Part shown: piece by piece, positions 25,842-37,967 of the stretch
How the letters are laid out: each line of letters starts with the position of its first letter
How positions within the stretch are numbered: position 1 is the stretch's first letter
Source: Gyromitra esculenta
Lineage: Eukaryota > Ascomycota > Pezizomycetes > Pezizales > Discinaceae
Direction: 5' to 3'
Assembly: GCA_038503075.1 (NCBI GenBank)
Contig: JBCAML010000008.1
Span: forward strand, 372,001 to 436,000
Length of the DNA stretch: 64,000 bases
The notes under the pieces: generated by a model
The model's database searches: none
What the model was told of the DNA's origin: nothing
What the model saw: the letters and a program-made list of their open reading frames with translations, nothing else
Program-made: the position numbers and the translations under genes

Positions 25842-26084
25842 TCAGTCCTCTGGTTCCTCCTTTGGTGAAGATCTGTTTCCACCTTTCCCTTTCTTATACC
25901 CTTCCGCCCAATACGCCTCTTGATTGGTCGTCTGGCGTCTGGGTATCTGATACCTCCATCGGTTGAGCTCATAAGGTACAATTGCAAATGGTACCCTTGC
26001 CTCCACGTCCAAAGTCTCACTATACCCATACATGAGAACATACATACATACTGCGCCTCCTCTCACCCCCGGAGACCTGCTCAT
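25842..26084 (-). CDS. Possible small protein, unrecognised (up to 80 aa)
   Basis: Open frame with a plausible protein-like C-terminal half (PFAIVPYELNRWRYQIP, then EAYWAEGYKKGKG). Aromatic and charged residues are mixed as in a folded protein. The N-terminal part looks arbitrary, and upstream exons may exist that I could not define. Low confidence; no function is proposed. Confidence 0.22.
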   Translation of the reverse strand: MSRSPGVRGGAVCMYVLMYGYSETLDVEARVPFAIVPYELNRWRYQIPRRQTTNQEAYWAEGYKKGKGGNRSSPKEEPED

Positions 26085-26132
26085 CCAATAAACAATAAAA
26101 CCTAACCCGCCACAGGTTTGATCCCGGTCCGC

Positions 26133-26153
26133 TTTTTTTTTTTTAAAAAAAAA
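26133..26153. repeat. T12-A9 tract
   Basis: Uninterrupted T run followed by an A run. It lies just after a GTTTGATCCC motif that superficially resembles a tRNA B box followed by a Pol III terminator; see the rejected items. Confidence 0.8.
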
Positions 26154-27735
26154 GAGAACCCCAATTTCTGACCTTTCCCCACGTCCATAAGGGTAAAATC
26201 GGTGATATGTGCGCTGCGGGTCTGACCTTACAAGTTACAAGCTTGCCCCCCCCCCAAGACCTCAGCCAAGACGATTTTATTTTTGTGGCGTGAACACTTC
26301 TTCGGGCACTTTTTTAAACTGTGCAGAACTTATATCTAAGTGGACGATGCAGGCAGGCATCGACTGTAGCATCGCTACGACAAAAAAAAAAAGCACACGC
26401 CCCTCGTTCTGTATTGCACCGATGCAGGATTATTCATTGCTCTAGTGTGCTCTAGATGTACTCGATCGATGGAAGTTAAATTCTTCAAGGAGGAAAAAAA
26501 TAAAATAAAATGGAAGGAAAGAGGTCAAAAAAGAAAAGGATGTGTGTGGGGCATTACACAGCATCGGCGTTCCCACAAAAAAAAAAAAGCCACCCCAAAA
26601 AGTTGACAAGTAACTTGCGTACCATCGATCTTAGTTTTCTGGTAGAATTCCGCGGCTGCATAAAGTGTTTTTTATTTGGTAAATGAAATGTCACACACAT
26701 GTAGATGCAGTTCGGACAGAAATGATTTTGCGACCAAGATGCACATAAATATAGAGTCGTAGGCTAAAGATACAAGTAGGTATGTTGCTAAATAGAGAGA
26801 GAGAGACGTATGTAATTACAGAAGAGGACACTTAGTTCCTCCAACGCCATAGAGAGGATCCACCATCTTCCAGTCGCCAGCCCGTTTTCGTTCATAGAGA
26901 CAGCCATCTTCCCAGATTTTGCAAGTCCGAATTTCAAATCCCCCCCCCTAAACCCAGCTGTCCACGAAAACCCTTCAATAGCCATCTTGAGCAACTAAGA
27001 ATTCGAACGCCGTAATCGTTTCTAAGCAAAAGCATAGATCGGCTCTCATCCCAGCTATCGTGAAACTGACTCATCAGATATCCTCAATATACCTCCGCGC
27101 CACCTACGTCTACGAGAAAGATCGTATCAGGCTGACCGCTGGGAAGGGGAGATAATATAAAGACAGGGTAAAAAAGAAAAAAAAGGTTGCATCGAGACCA
27201 ATTCTTCCGACATCCTTCAATTTTCCTTCCAGCTCCTACAACTCAATACAGAAACACAACGCGCCCCCTACTGAGAACGCTCGAAACCATACACGCAGAG
27301 ACGGAAATAATGGTATATAAGGAAAGTAACGAAAAGTGGAAATGGGTGTTTACCCAAGATATTTCGGCGTAAATGACCCGGATGTAGAAATTTTGAGACC
27401 CCAAGACAAAAAAATACACACTAAAAAAGAGATGCAAAACCAACAAGACGCATAAATAGTGAAATAAGAGAGTGATCAAGAAAAAAGGACTAGACCTGCA
27501 GGAGGAAACTAAAGGTGATTTATAGAAGTAATATGTCATGAGTCCGAGAACTGAAAAAAAGTAGATCCCGATACACTACTTGCACATAACAAGCCCTCAA
27601 GTGATACACGCATACACAGACACAGACCCACGCGTAAAGCGCCTGTAAATATTTGATGACAGCTGCCCGTGTAGCATTAGTCCCAGGAAGGATGACTGAA
27701 ACGAGAATGAAGAAATTATTTGTTAAAGGGTCATA

Positions 27736-29045
27736 TTATATCAGACCGCACTGGCGGAGATTCTCTTGGATAATGATATCTAGAAAACGTTAATATTATC
27801 AACTGGCTAAGCGGATTTCTGATATGCATACCATTAACTGCAGCCATAACGAATCGAATCTGTGTAGTGTCCGTTGCGCAGGTGAAATGTGTGTAAATCT
27901 GCTTGGTCTCTGACTGATTCAGGGAAACGAATCGGTTCAAGATATAATCACATGCCGCGGTATAATCATCACCACCTGAATGAAGATAATGTTAGTACAG
28001 TCTCGACCCACTTGAAGAGAACACGGATATACGAACCTTCGTAGTCAGAGAAATAGTTCTTCATCGGGCTAATGGGAAGCTTTTCTCGGAATCGATCAAT
28101 CTTGTTCAAGAAAAGAATGATACTTGTCTTGATGAACCACCTGGAATTACAGATCGAGTCGAACAATGTCAGGGCTTCCTGCATACGATTTACAGTTTCG
28201 TCCTCAAACAAGAGCTGGTCATATTCTGATATTGCTACCAGGAAAAGAATAGTTGTAACATTCTCGAAGCAGTGAATCCACTTCTTACGTTCCGATCGCT
28301 GGCCACCAACATCAAACATACGGTAGGTCAAATCGCCAATAATGAAAGTGGTTTCCGTGATACCAGTAGTCTTGACGCGGGATCGGAGAACATCCTGATC
28401 AGTTGGTAGATAACCTGGCTGAGCGATCCTGTCGATTGAATCAAAGTAACTGATTGAGTTGTTAGCATCCGTGTAATAAAAGTCTGAATGTAGAGTGACG
28501 CGTACTATCTTGCCGAATCGTTCAATTGGTATTCTCTTGATCGCCTGAAACATTCCTGTACACCGCGATCTCCCCACAAAGTCTTGATAGCATTGCCAAC
28601 CTCTGGGGGAAGGCTCTCGCCCTCGATCTGTGTTGGTTGCATAAGGATGGTCTGCACGTGGTACTCCGCTCGTTGGTCGTCTAGAGGTAGTTCCAGTGAC
28701 TCCATGGCTTCCAAGATAACTCTCATCGACTGTACCGTGTTCGAGAAGATAATTTCCTTAAACGATTCGCATTCATCTCGACTATATCCACCTTCATGGA
28801 TGAGCTTCATCTGCTTTAGAATGGTTGATTTGCCAGATTCACCAGCTCCTAATCGAAGATCAAAGTTATTATCGAGTAATATAATAAATGTTTGGGGAGG
28901 CTGTCGATCATTCCGAGAGGTACAAACCTAGAAGGAGCATTTTGATCTCATTTCGCTGCATCATCTTGTCCCTTTTCAGCTGGTTCTCTATCTCCTCGTT
29001 CCTCTGCTTCCCCTCCTTCTCCTCAGTGCTCATTCCACAACCCAT
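27736..29045 (-). CDS. Heterotrimeric G protein alpha subunit, group I (353 aa)
   Basis: Membrane-anchored signalling GTPase coupled to seven-helix receptors. Exons: 29045-28928, 28848-28506, 28449-28037, 27975-27832, 27779-27736; 1062 nt in frame, exactly the 353-aa length usual for fungal Gpa/FadA/GNA-1 proteins. Start MGCGMS gives N-myristoylation at Gly2 and palmitoylation at Cys3. G1 is GAGESGKST (40-48). R178 lies in switch I. DVGGQ (200-204) carries the catalytic Gln204. The NKID box lies in exon 3 and TCAT in exon 4. The C-terminal CGLI (350-353) places Cys350 at the pertussis-toxin site that marks group I (Gi-like) subunits. In filamentous fungi this subunit governs growth, conidiation, secondary metabolism and mating. 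Introns are 52-79 bp. No defect seen. Confidence 0.97.
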
Positions 29046-31813
29046 CTCGTCGTAAGTATCCTGTGCGTTTGGATCTCGATAAAAGAATTAAACGACCTGG
29101 TAAAGGCCGAGGATTAAGAGCTAATTAAAGGTTGTGGCTTTGACTTTGGTTCGCGACGGACTGGATAAAGACCTGCTCTGGAAAGGATAGAAACGACAAG
29201 ATTAGAATAAGAGATGACAAGACCAAGAACGGGAACCGTCTCTGCACAAAACGGAGGCGAATTGATTTTAAGTGGACAGACGGCGGATGACAGGTGGGGG
29301 GAGGGGGGGTGAGTTGAGAGAAAGGGGGATAGATGAAAGAATAAGGAGAAACAGAGGAGAAAAAGGATGGAAGGCGAAAGTAGAAGGGCAGAGAGCACAA
29401 GGGGCCCCAGGGGGGCAGCCTTCTGCTTGGTTGCCCAATGGGGAATAGCTTGACCCGTCTGGGCACACCACCCGATCCAAATGGGGGGGGATGGCAGCGC
29501 AGAGGGAAGAAGGAATATGTGTCTGCGTTCTCAAGAGGGTTTGGCTTTCTTCGAGAAGCTTTCCTTTTGTTCACAACTCCGGTTGAACGCCTTCCTCGAC
29601 GTTTGTCGGGGGGGAGGGGAAATGAAGATGGCTGCTGATTGAGTTCCAGACGCGCGCGAAGGCAGAAGGCTAGTTGGGAGAAGTAAGGTATGGGGGTATG
29701 AGGGGGAAGGGTGGTGGATAACTGGGGAGAGGACAGGGCTAGGAATTTGTGTTGTGCCACACAAGCGAAAGCGATGTGAAACGGAAAACGGGGAAACAAG
29801 AACAAAGTTACTGGAGAGTACTCACCGAGAGATGCGCGACAACGACTGAAGTAGTAACAGTAGCGGTGAGTAGTAGGCAGTGGATCGGTGATTATCTGCT
29901 TGTATGTCCTGTTGGTTTTACGGTGATGAAAGTTGACTAGCTAGTAGCAGCAGGCCAGAGCCGATGGGGCAAGCAGCAGGCAGGCAGACAAGGTGTCGAA
30001 TTGAAAAAGAGAGAGTGGGTGTGTGAATATGTCCGGGTGGGAGTGTGATGAACTCGGGAAGAGACGCGCACGACAAGGAATGAATGACAGACAGAAGCCG
30101 ATGAGGCAGGAAAAATGCCCGAAACCTCACGCGCAGCTATGTAAATGCAGAGATCGAGAACAAGAAGAGGCACACTCGGATCGTTTCGCGGAGCTGACAA
30201 CAACAATCACAACAACAGCAACTGTGCAAAACCCGTGCGACGCCCAGCGAGGAAGAACAGCGAATGTGAAAGAAGGACGGAGGAGCTGACGAGAGAGAAA
30301 ACCACGAAGGAGAGCCGAGAAGAAGAATGGAGAGGCTGAGGGGGGAGGGAGGGGGAGTATTAGCAAGGGAATTCAGATGGGTTCCTCTTTGCGGTTCGCC
30401 TCTGTTCCTGTTCCTGGGGCGATTTTGGCGTTGCTTAGCTCGCAGACTGCTCGGGGGTGGTGGAGGAGACACGATGGGCAGAGCAAGATAGATGGTTCGT
30501 TCGGTTCTGGTCGGTCGGTCGTCTCGATCCCTGGTCTAGTAGACACTAAGGGTTTTTGGGCACAGAGATGGGGACAGCTCTTCGCACGGGATCTTGGATC
30601 GCAAATTGCTGCTCGGCAACCGCTGCGGCCCTACATGTACTCTTGTTCCGGCACCGTCACAGCTACCTGTATACACTGACTATGATGTATGTACTATATT
30701 CATCCATCTTCACACATCATGTACGCAACCTTCACAAGTCACAGATCATCATCACCATCATCATCAATCATCTCTTTTCTCTGGGCTTCGAACAGCAGCT
30801 GCATCACGTTATGTATTCCCTGGGCAAGTCGTCTCACTTACTTACCCTTTACTGACGTTTCATAATTGAGCATAAGTACTGAACTCAGTAATTTCAGCCT
30901 TGGCCATTGTACAGCACCCAACCTCGTATAAAAAGGGGTTGCGCCCACGCACATCATATTGCACAAGATACTCAATATCCTGACATCCTGCAAGGGTGGA
31001 GCCTGTCGTGGCGTTTTTAACGGCAATCTGCCGAGTTATTCTCGATATAAACAGTCAAGAACTGAACTGAAGTCGTTGCCATGGAGGCTCGTAGTGGCTT
31101 GAGCCCCTCCTCACGACACAAACTTCCCAGATTCTCTGCGTGGGATGAGGCGGCTACTAGGGCTCTATGTTGCGGCACTAGGATCCGGCGTTGTGGTGGG
31201 CTTGGACCCCTTAAATTTTGTGATCGTTCTGAAATGGGCTCGACCGAAATTTCTGATAGCGAAAACCCCCATGAAAGTTGTCCATGTTAGAAACGAAGAT
31301 GCGATTTTCCTTTTTCAGTCAGAATAGTTAAAACGTTGATTCTTCATAGGAAGCTCCACCCTTTCTTGAAACGGTCCATCTCGGAGTGTTTTATAGCGCA
31401 ACAGCTTAAGGAAACATTCTATGCATAAATATCGTATCCTAAACTTTACGGAGGATTGCTTCGAAAAAGGCAGCCCTAGGGCTCTTGACGCAACAAACAC
31501 GGGACCCACACCCACTTTTGATGCCTGCATCCGTGTTCGCTTCCGGTTATTCCAGTATCGGTAATCTTAAGTCCGCCCCTCCCAACTGCAATCATGAAAT
31601 TTCCGTTTCTACTCCTTTCCTCCCCTTCATATCTAAATTGAACGAATTTGCTTCTATAACCCTTCTCCACAGCTTCCGTAGAGCTGTCTCGGATACTTTT
31701 CTTTCGACCATTCTCGTTTCGTAGGAGTACAAAATTTAATACTACATAATCGGGTTTTTTTTACCTTGTCCTAGTAGGTAATAGTTATGCAGATGCCTTC
31801 TCCCGTGGACTAC
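29046..31813. other. G-alpha upstream region and intergenic DNA
   Basis: The first 1.3 kb or so (29046-30370) is strongly strand-biased, pyrimidine-rich on the coding (minus) strand, as is typical of fungal promoters and long 5' leaders. The rest, to the end of the methionine sulfoxide reductase gene at 31814, has no supported coding sequence. Confidence 0.5.
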
Positions 31814-33243
31814 TCACCAATCGCAAGCAGTTCCGAGAATAACTGCTAGCGACTCTAAGGCCTTTTTATCTTCTTCGTCAAAAGCTGAGGTAACTGCGGA
31901 ATCGATGTCGATAACTGCTACAACCTGTTATGGTTCTTAGTTAGCTCATTTTACTCCCGAAGTAAGATTTCAAGGTTCCTGCATCTCCACCGATCTACCA
32001 GGGTTCACTCCCGCGAGACGGCCACGAGGGCGAACAGGCCAAATTACAGACCAGATTAGGGGCAGGAGGAGCACGCAAGTCCATCATGACGGACGTTAGT
32101 TACCTTTTCACCAACCCGTACGGGAACTACTATTTCGCTTCGCGAGTCTCCATCGCAGGCGATATGGTCTGGAAAAGAGAGCACATCCTTCCAGAAGTGA
32201 ACAGTGATCGGCCCGTCAGTAAAACGTGTGCCTTCGATTTCAACGGGCGTGAACTAACCTGAATCATTTGCGTTTCGCTGCTTTCTGCTGCTTTCCCACA
32301 AACCCCGCGACCGAATTTAATAGTTTGGCAAGCGACCTAGTAATAGTGGAGACATATCACCAAAAATGTTAACCCACTAAGATCTAGACAAACACCCGGA
32401 AAAATCCGCGAGGGTCCACTGTCATAAAATTGCGGAGATATCCGCGGCTTAAGCTTGGAGGGGGCAAGTAAGGCTTAATAAGGGGATACTCTCTTGACTT
32501 AAGGGGATCCTAAAACTGTCGAGCGCCCTTGATGGCCCTACATTTGACATGATATGATGAATATTTCAAAGATAGAAATATACATACCTTTCCCATGAAT
32601 GGCCCAAGTATCAACTGTTTCGAAGTTGTCGGATCAAGAACATAAAATCCTTCCAGAATGCATGTCAGAGCTTCTATCAAATTTCTCTACCCGACACCGC
32701 ACCTAGCCTAGATAGGCTACAGGAGACTCTAAGCCGCTTCGGGAATATCTATTAGCTTCTTACCTGCCCAATTCGCGTGGTTTGACGGTTCTGGCATGGA
32801 TTGTAACGCATGCCAGATAAGAGAAGCGGTGTTGGCAAGGTTGCTTTGAAGCGAGGTACAAAAGAAAAATCAGCACAACATCACACGATGTATTGTACCT
32901 AGAGCAGATACGGTACAATGTATTTTCACTTCCTGCTCTGGTAAGCAGGGGAAGGGGCCTAAATTCCGAACATACCAAACCTGTGAAGCATTCTCCAGTC
33001 AGACTACCGAAAATCAATTCCGTTCATTGTGAATCAAAGGAGAAAACACGTCAGATATTTCATCATACCCAGTTTCGTTGTCCGTCGAACAGTGCTGAGG
33101 CCTGTTCAATAACCTGAGCATATGCCTCTTTCTTTGAGACACCTGTTGAGAAATTTGATGCGTCAGCGTGGACCTGAGATGAATTAGCGGCCAATCAGAT
33201 CAGGTTGTGCGACAACGAGATATTTGGATAGGGCCTCAACCAT
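31814..33243 (-). CDS. Free methionine-(R)-sulfoxide reductase, GAF-type (175 aa, 8 exons)
   Basis: Reduces free Met-R-sulfoxide in the cytosol using thioredoxin (fRMsr family; yeast YKL069W). Exons: 33243-33241, 33173-33069, 32980-32976, 32843-32764, 32649-32588, 32336-32259, 32187-32104, 31924-31814; 528 nt in frame. GAF-domain blocks include GQRNW|VC|NLANTASLIW, NWAGFYVLDP, VACQTIKFGRGVCG, HIACDGDSRSEIVVP and VVAVIDIDSA. Cys88, Cys98 and Cys122 match the spacing (10 and 24) of the three active-site cysteines known in yeast. Two parts are unusual. A 5-nt exon (32980-32976) restores the frame and codes the conserved Val-Cys. The first exon appears to be the ATG alone, because exon 2 has no Met. 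The latter is the less certain part. Confidence 0.9.
32976..32980 (-). other. 5-nt micro-exon in the fRMsr gene
   Basis: GTTTG flanked upstream by a TTCACAG acceptor and downstream by a GTATGT donor. It joins TGG (phase 0) to C-AAC (phase 2), giving Trp-Val-Cys-Asn, which fits the family. Without it exons 2 and 4 are out of frame by two bases. Confidence 0.75.
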
Positions 33244-33570
33244 CTCTGCGGAATAGCCAAAGGTTTGTCGTTGGAATGTACCTTTGGATGACGTTGCAAT
33301 GGTTAGAGGCGAGAAGGGCTTTTTCTTCCACGAAGACCCCAGGAAACTGAACAGCAAACGAAAAGGTGCTTATAAATTCCGCAATATTTGACGTAAACCC
33401 GTACCTAACCGCAAAGCAATAGTCTTACATACAAAACCCTAGGTTGCCACAATAACCAGCAACGAGTGTCACTGTCAGACCAACTTACACAGAGAGTAGA
33501 AAAAAATACAGTGGTTTATTCATAACATATTAGTCATAAAAGCTTTAGATACCCATAACGCCCCTCGTGT

Positions 33571-34733
33571 TCAGTCGAGAAACTTTTTGAACCAGTTTAC
33601 TGCCTGGTGCTCAGCATTATCCATATCTTCCTTCTCTGAGGGAACTTCTTTCTTTCCCCTCAATGCAAACCCTATGGTTTTATTTGTTGGTCTACCGTTC
33701 GTCTTTTATCCAAGGATCGAAGGGGCTAACTCACCATGCCTAGCACCCTCATAGATCACGACTTCGTGTTCAATCGGTGCTTTCTTCCTCTCCAAGACCT
33801 CCTTTATTCTCTCAACATCCTTGATAGGGAGACGTTCGTCCAATTCAGCCATAGCAAAGCTTACGGGCTTCGCAATGAGGTCTATCTCCTTTGGTATAGC
33901 TAGCATAGCTATTGGTGGAGAACTCAGCGACTTGTCTACACGTTGCTCATAACTAACGTCGCGAGGTCTAGAATTCACTCACATGGATGCGCCGAAAATA
34001 TAGCATCGATCAGCCCCCCTTCCTTGTAGCTTCCATTACTCAGGATCCATCGCTCCCTTTGCGCCAACAAACAGGCGTATCTGCCTCCCCAACAAAACCC
34101 TGAGACAAAGACCTTACGGGTTGTGTTCTCTTTGTGTAGGTCTTCAAAGAAGGTACTAATTATTTTCCACGTGACTGCTTCTCGGTGTCTGTACATCCAC
34201 GCAGCGAGTTTACCGTATCCCTTACTACGATCTGAGGTTAGCCCTACCAGTTGAAGTTGTAACTGGAAGATATTCTATTTTTTCCTACACTTTCACCGAT
34301 AGTGGTATAGTTGCATCGGGCCTAAGGATTTGCATATGTTCCATAGGAAATGAGTCGCCTAAGCCAAAACGTAGTATCAGCACAAACTCCCCATATGCGC
34401 AATTTTAAAATAATATACTCTAGGAGGTTCACTGACCAGACATGAAATCCGGAACATAAACTGTCAACCCAGTTTCCCTAGCATATCCATCTGCCAAAAG
34501 ACGAGCATTTGGAAGGATCCATCCAAAGATATCAGGTATTACTACTATCACGCCCTTCATGGAGTCGCCAGAGGCAACATAGGTTTTGAGACCGTGGATA
34601 ACATCTTCTGTGCCGTTTGGCGCCTCGTTATGGATTGTACCTATGCTCAGAGAAGAGAAGAAACTGTTAGATAAGGGTTGCGTCATAGCCCAGGGGAACA
34701 AATCTAACCTTGAATGCAGCATGCAGAAGCCAT
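33571..34733 (-). CDS. Dienelactone hydrolase-family alpha/beta hydrolase (280 aa)
   Basis: Exons: 34733-34709, 34640-34437, 34358-34289, 34224-33983, 33935-33735, 33671-33571; 843 nt in frame. The fold is the DLH alpha/beta hydrolase. VIVVIPDIFGW precedes the core. The nucleophile is Cys in FVSGFCWGGRYA. The Asp is in MAELDERLP and the His in GARHGFALRG, giving the Cys-Asp-His triad typical of this family. Family members hydrolyse lactones or esters; the substrate here is unknown. The boundary of intron 3 (34288-34225) was chosen for frame and for a GCTAAC branch site 12 nt before the acceptor; a nearby alternative would need a 34-bp intron. It lies 328 bp upstream of the fRMsr gene on the same strand. 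Confidence 0.9.
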
Positions 34734-37700
34734 AGATATATTTTGAGATTTAGTTAATCGCTAGGGATTAGGGTTGACGAAAAAAAAAGATTTCTAGCGA
34801 TGTTGTAAGATGTGGGATGAGATGGGACTCATGGACAGGTGCCGGATGCGGTTCCTTTAACGGTGGGAGAGCGCGATCGGGAACACCGCGGACATAACAG
34901 CCCCTTCAACTCTGACTTTACGGCTTTTTTTTTCTCTCTCCCTTTCTTGCCCTTGCGTTTCCATGGGTCGAACAACACAATCAACCCGTCTTATGTGGCT
35001 GAGCTTTCTCTTCTGATTTTTTAAACATGATATTCTAATTATAGAAGGAGAAGATGAAGAGCGATAAGCTTGGGTGGAGTGGGCGCCGAGCACCGGATTG
35101 GGATCCGAAATCCGCATTGGGGTCTGGATGGTTCTGACAGCTGCAGGTACTTGACTCGGCAAATCGAATTGGGATACGTGTGTCCAACTATGGTAATCCG
35201 AATTGAGCACGACAAAATAAATAAAACACAACACCGAGATATGCTCAAAAGCCAGGTATCACGACCTGGAGCCTGGAGCCTGGAGCCTGGGGACTGTTTC
35301 GATTGCCTTGTCGCTTTGCGTTGGTTGTCTCATGGGAGCCGGGAGATCCCGTTGTTTGAGTGTCACATGTTTCTGGTGGGCCATGGATCGTCTCCAAACT
35401 TCAAACTCAGGAACCAGGCATAAACCACGTTTTTTTGCATCTACCTCGAGAGGGGATCAGACAACTCGTGGCTGTATTTACTCCATCTCGCCCAAGATTA
35501 CTCTATCTGACCTTAATAGAATGATGCGTTGCGAGCTGCAAGGGGGCGATGAAACTTAGTGACAGCCTAACCCCAGGCAAAGGTGGGTTTGATATAGAGT
35601 AGGGCTCACGGGCCACTCCCTGGTTGAGCCTTTCGATAGTACCTGGAATGCATAAAACAGGAGGTACTTCATCAATGCTAAAATTCGCTTATTAGGGTTT
35701 TTATTCGCAATGGCATTTCGGTGACATGGTTTTGAGTCTGATAGATAATCGATTTGATTGAAAGTTACTGGGTAGACGTGTCATGTGAACTTAGGCCTGA
35801 ACATCCAGGTTCCGATCTATATTTCTTTCACCTGTCGCTTGAAAGCGTAGGAAGGTTGCTCCATGATTTGTTAATTAATTTAATTACCATGCCTGGAAGG
35901 CTGGTAGTTGTGAGTGCCTATAATGAAAGTGGTATGTCAAAGGAAAAATATGCGCGTATACGGAACATCCTCTCAACGGTTTTCACATCACACCAGTTCT
36001 CCCTCCCTGCCACCCAGAACCACTCTGATACAGGCTTCGGAGCCGGAAGAATTTAGACTATTAGCCGGTGTAACCGCGGGTTTTGGGATCCCGGGACCAG
36101 TGTGCGAGATGCTATCTCCGTGTTCTGACTGAGATACATCCTGTTGGCACCTCGTAGTGTATTGATGAGAGGTCTATGTGGTATATTACACATTAGGGTA
36201 ATCCAGGTCCTAACGCAGGTCTTTTGTATGCGTGATGTTTGTCATCACTAGTTATCACTCGGTGAGTTGAGTTTTTTTTGCTGTTGTCTATTTATTTATT
36301 TATTTATCGTTTCATCTAGCACGACTGTTGAGTATGTGTATTGGATGATGTTCTTATATATCTACATATTGTTTCATTTAGTAGCTGGATGATGCTGGAT
36401 CCTTAATCTAAGAGGGTTTAAAGCATGTGATATATCGAGTAGGTGGGTAGTGGAGCGCGGGGATACCCTTCTGCTGACTGGTGTTTTTTTTTTTCTTTCT
36501 TTCAGCCTCGCTGACTGAAAGTTGATGGCAATTGAAGTACCTAGGCGGGATCGATTCAATTCGCCCATTTTCAACGTCCTTAAGCTTGAGACACGGGATT
36601 CGATCAAGGACACGGGGATTTGCACAAAGCAGGGATATTTATCGATGATATTTACTTTTTTTTTGTTTCCACAACCCTCTCCCTGCTAAAGCATTAACCG
36701 TGTGAATCCATGTTCGTTGGTTGAGGCTTGGAGGATCCTAGGATTATGGCAGATTTTATTACAATTGAAGATGCCGATATGTACATCACCAACGTATGTA
36801 CCGCTATTAAAGAAGATTCTCAATTTTCACAATTCAATTGGGGGGCGTGTTCTTAAGATTGCTGGCGTTTCTGGTTTGGGGTTGGCTGTTTTTTTTAAAA
36901 AAAAAAGGTAATTAATTTACTTAGAGTATTATGATAGGTGGTAAATTGGGGATATACAAGCGAGGGGGTTTTCTTCAGCCTGGGCTTTACCGTGAAGGTT
37001 GGAGGTTGGTGGCGTGTATACATTTGCAATTGTATAATTGTATAAAGGTTTAAATACTGAGGATTGATCCGGAGGTATTATATACATGTAATTACTCATT
37101 GATTCAGGGCGGGTTGTTCAAAGTGATAGTGAGATTGGTACTCTTATAATATTATGTCTAGTGGAAAACAGTCCAACCGGATCTCAAATCAAATCTTCTT
37201 GAAGGAAAAGAGAAACCCGTCATTAGTTAGATTTAGGGATTGCCGACACCCACAGAATAAAAATCACGGCGCAATCGATTCAGAGCGGAAGAAGGAAAAA
37301 GACCAAGGGACATTTCTGCTTAGTAGAATTAATAAAAAAAATATATAGTGCAAGAATTGATTAGGGTGTAGACGTACCCATATGTGACCCTATAGTGCAA
37401 CTGGGGTCTAGAGGCAAGCTAGAAGTTTGGCAACCGCGTGAATTGAGACTATGTTTCGTACCCGGCATGTTTTTTTCCTGGCTGTACTGACCAGATCACC
37501 GTCACCGTGCTTTTCAAATATCTACTCCTCCGTGGAAATTCACCCAATTTACAAAGACTCTCTGGTCATATCGAATCCATCTGGTAGAGGTTGTCTAGTT
37601 AGAGTCACCTTATTAAGATTCGATATACTCTAGGAGAAGCACATTAAAAAAACGGTACACGATATTCGCATCTGGCACCGTAAAACAAATGGCCAGAATA

Positions 37701-37848
37701 GGCATTGGCAAGCACAAGTAACAACCAGACTACAGTCAACCACGAGCAAGATCTACCACCTCTATAGCTAACACTGCAACCAACTGGACCCACCACCTCA
37801 CCGCGGTACCACCCCCCACCTTAACCAGTCCCATCTTAACCAACCCCA
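34734..37848. other. Intergenic interval
   Basis: About 3.1 kb without a supported gene. It holds a 7-bp tandem repeat (CCTGGAG-type, 35265-35290), a (TTTA)n run near 36290-36306, T-rich homopolymers and a T8A10 tract at 36889-36906. Confidence 0.5.
36889..36906. repeat. T8-A10 tract
   Basis: Uninterrupted T run followed by an A run; the same architecture as 24616-24635, 26133-26153 and 46456-46469. Confidence 0.8.
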
Positions 37849-37967
37849 CTAAAACCCACCTAGAGGGATCGAGAAAGCGTCATGAGTGCTCCCATCAATA
37901 TCGCCCTCATGATCACCCAACCTACCCACCATTAGCCCCCCACCCCCCCCCGGAAGAACCAAAAAAC

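Larger units (their letters stand above)
24923..27735. other. Intergenic interval
   Basis: Mostly low-complexity sequence: purine-rich runs (25040-25400), GGGAA repeats (25618-25636), poly-A tracts and a T12A9 tract (26133-26153). One unassigned 80-codon frame is listed separately. Nothing else is supported. Confidence 0.5.

Noticed and set aside
26110..26145. tRNA-like B box (GTTTGATCCC) followed by a T run
   Set aside because: No matching acceptor stem, D arm or A box lies 70-90 bases upstream, and the T run is part of the T12A9 tract.
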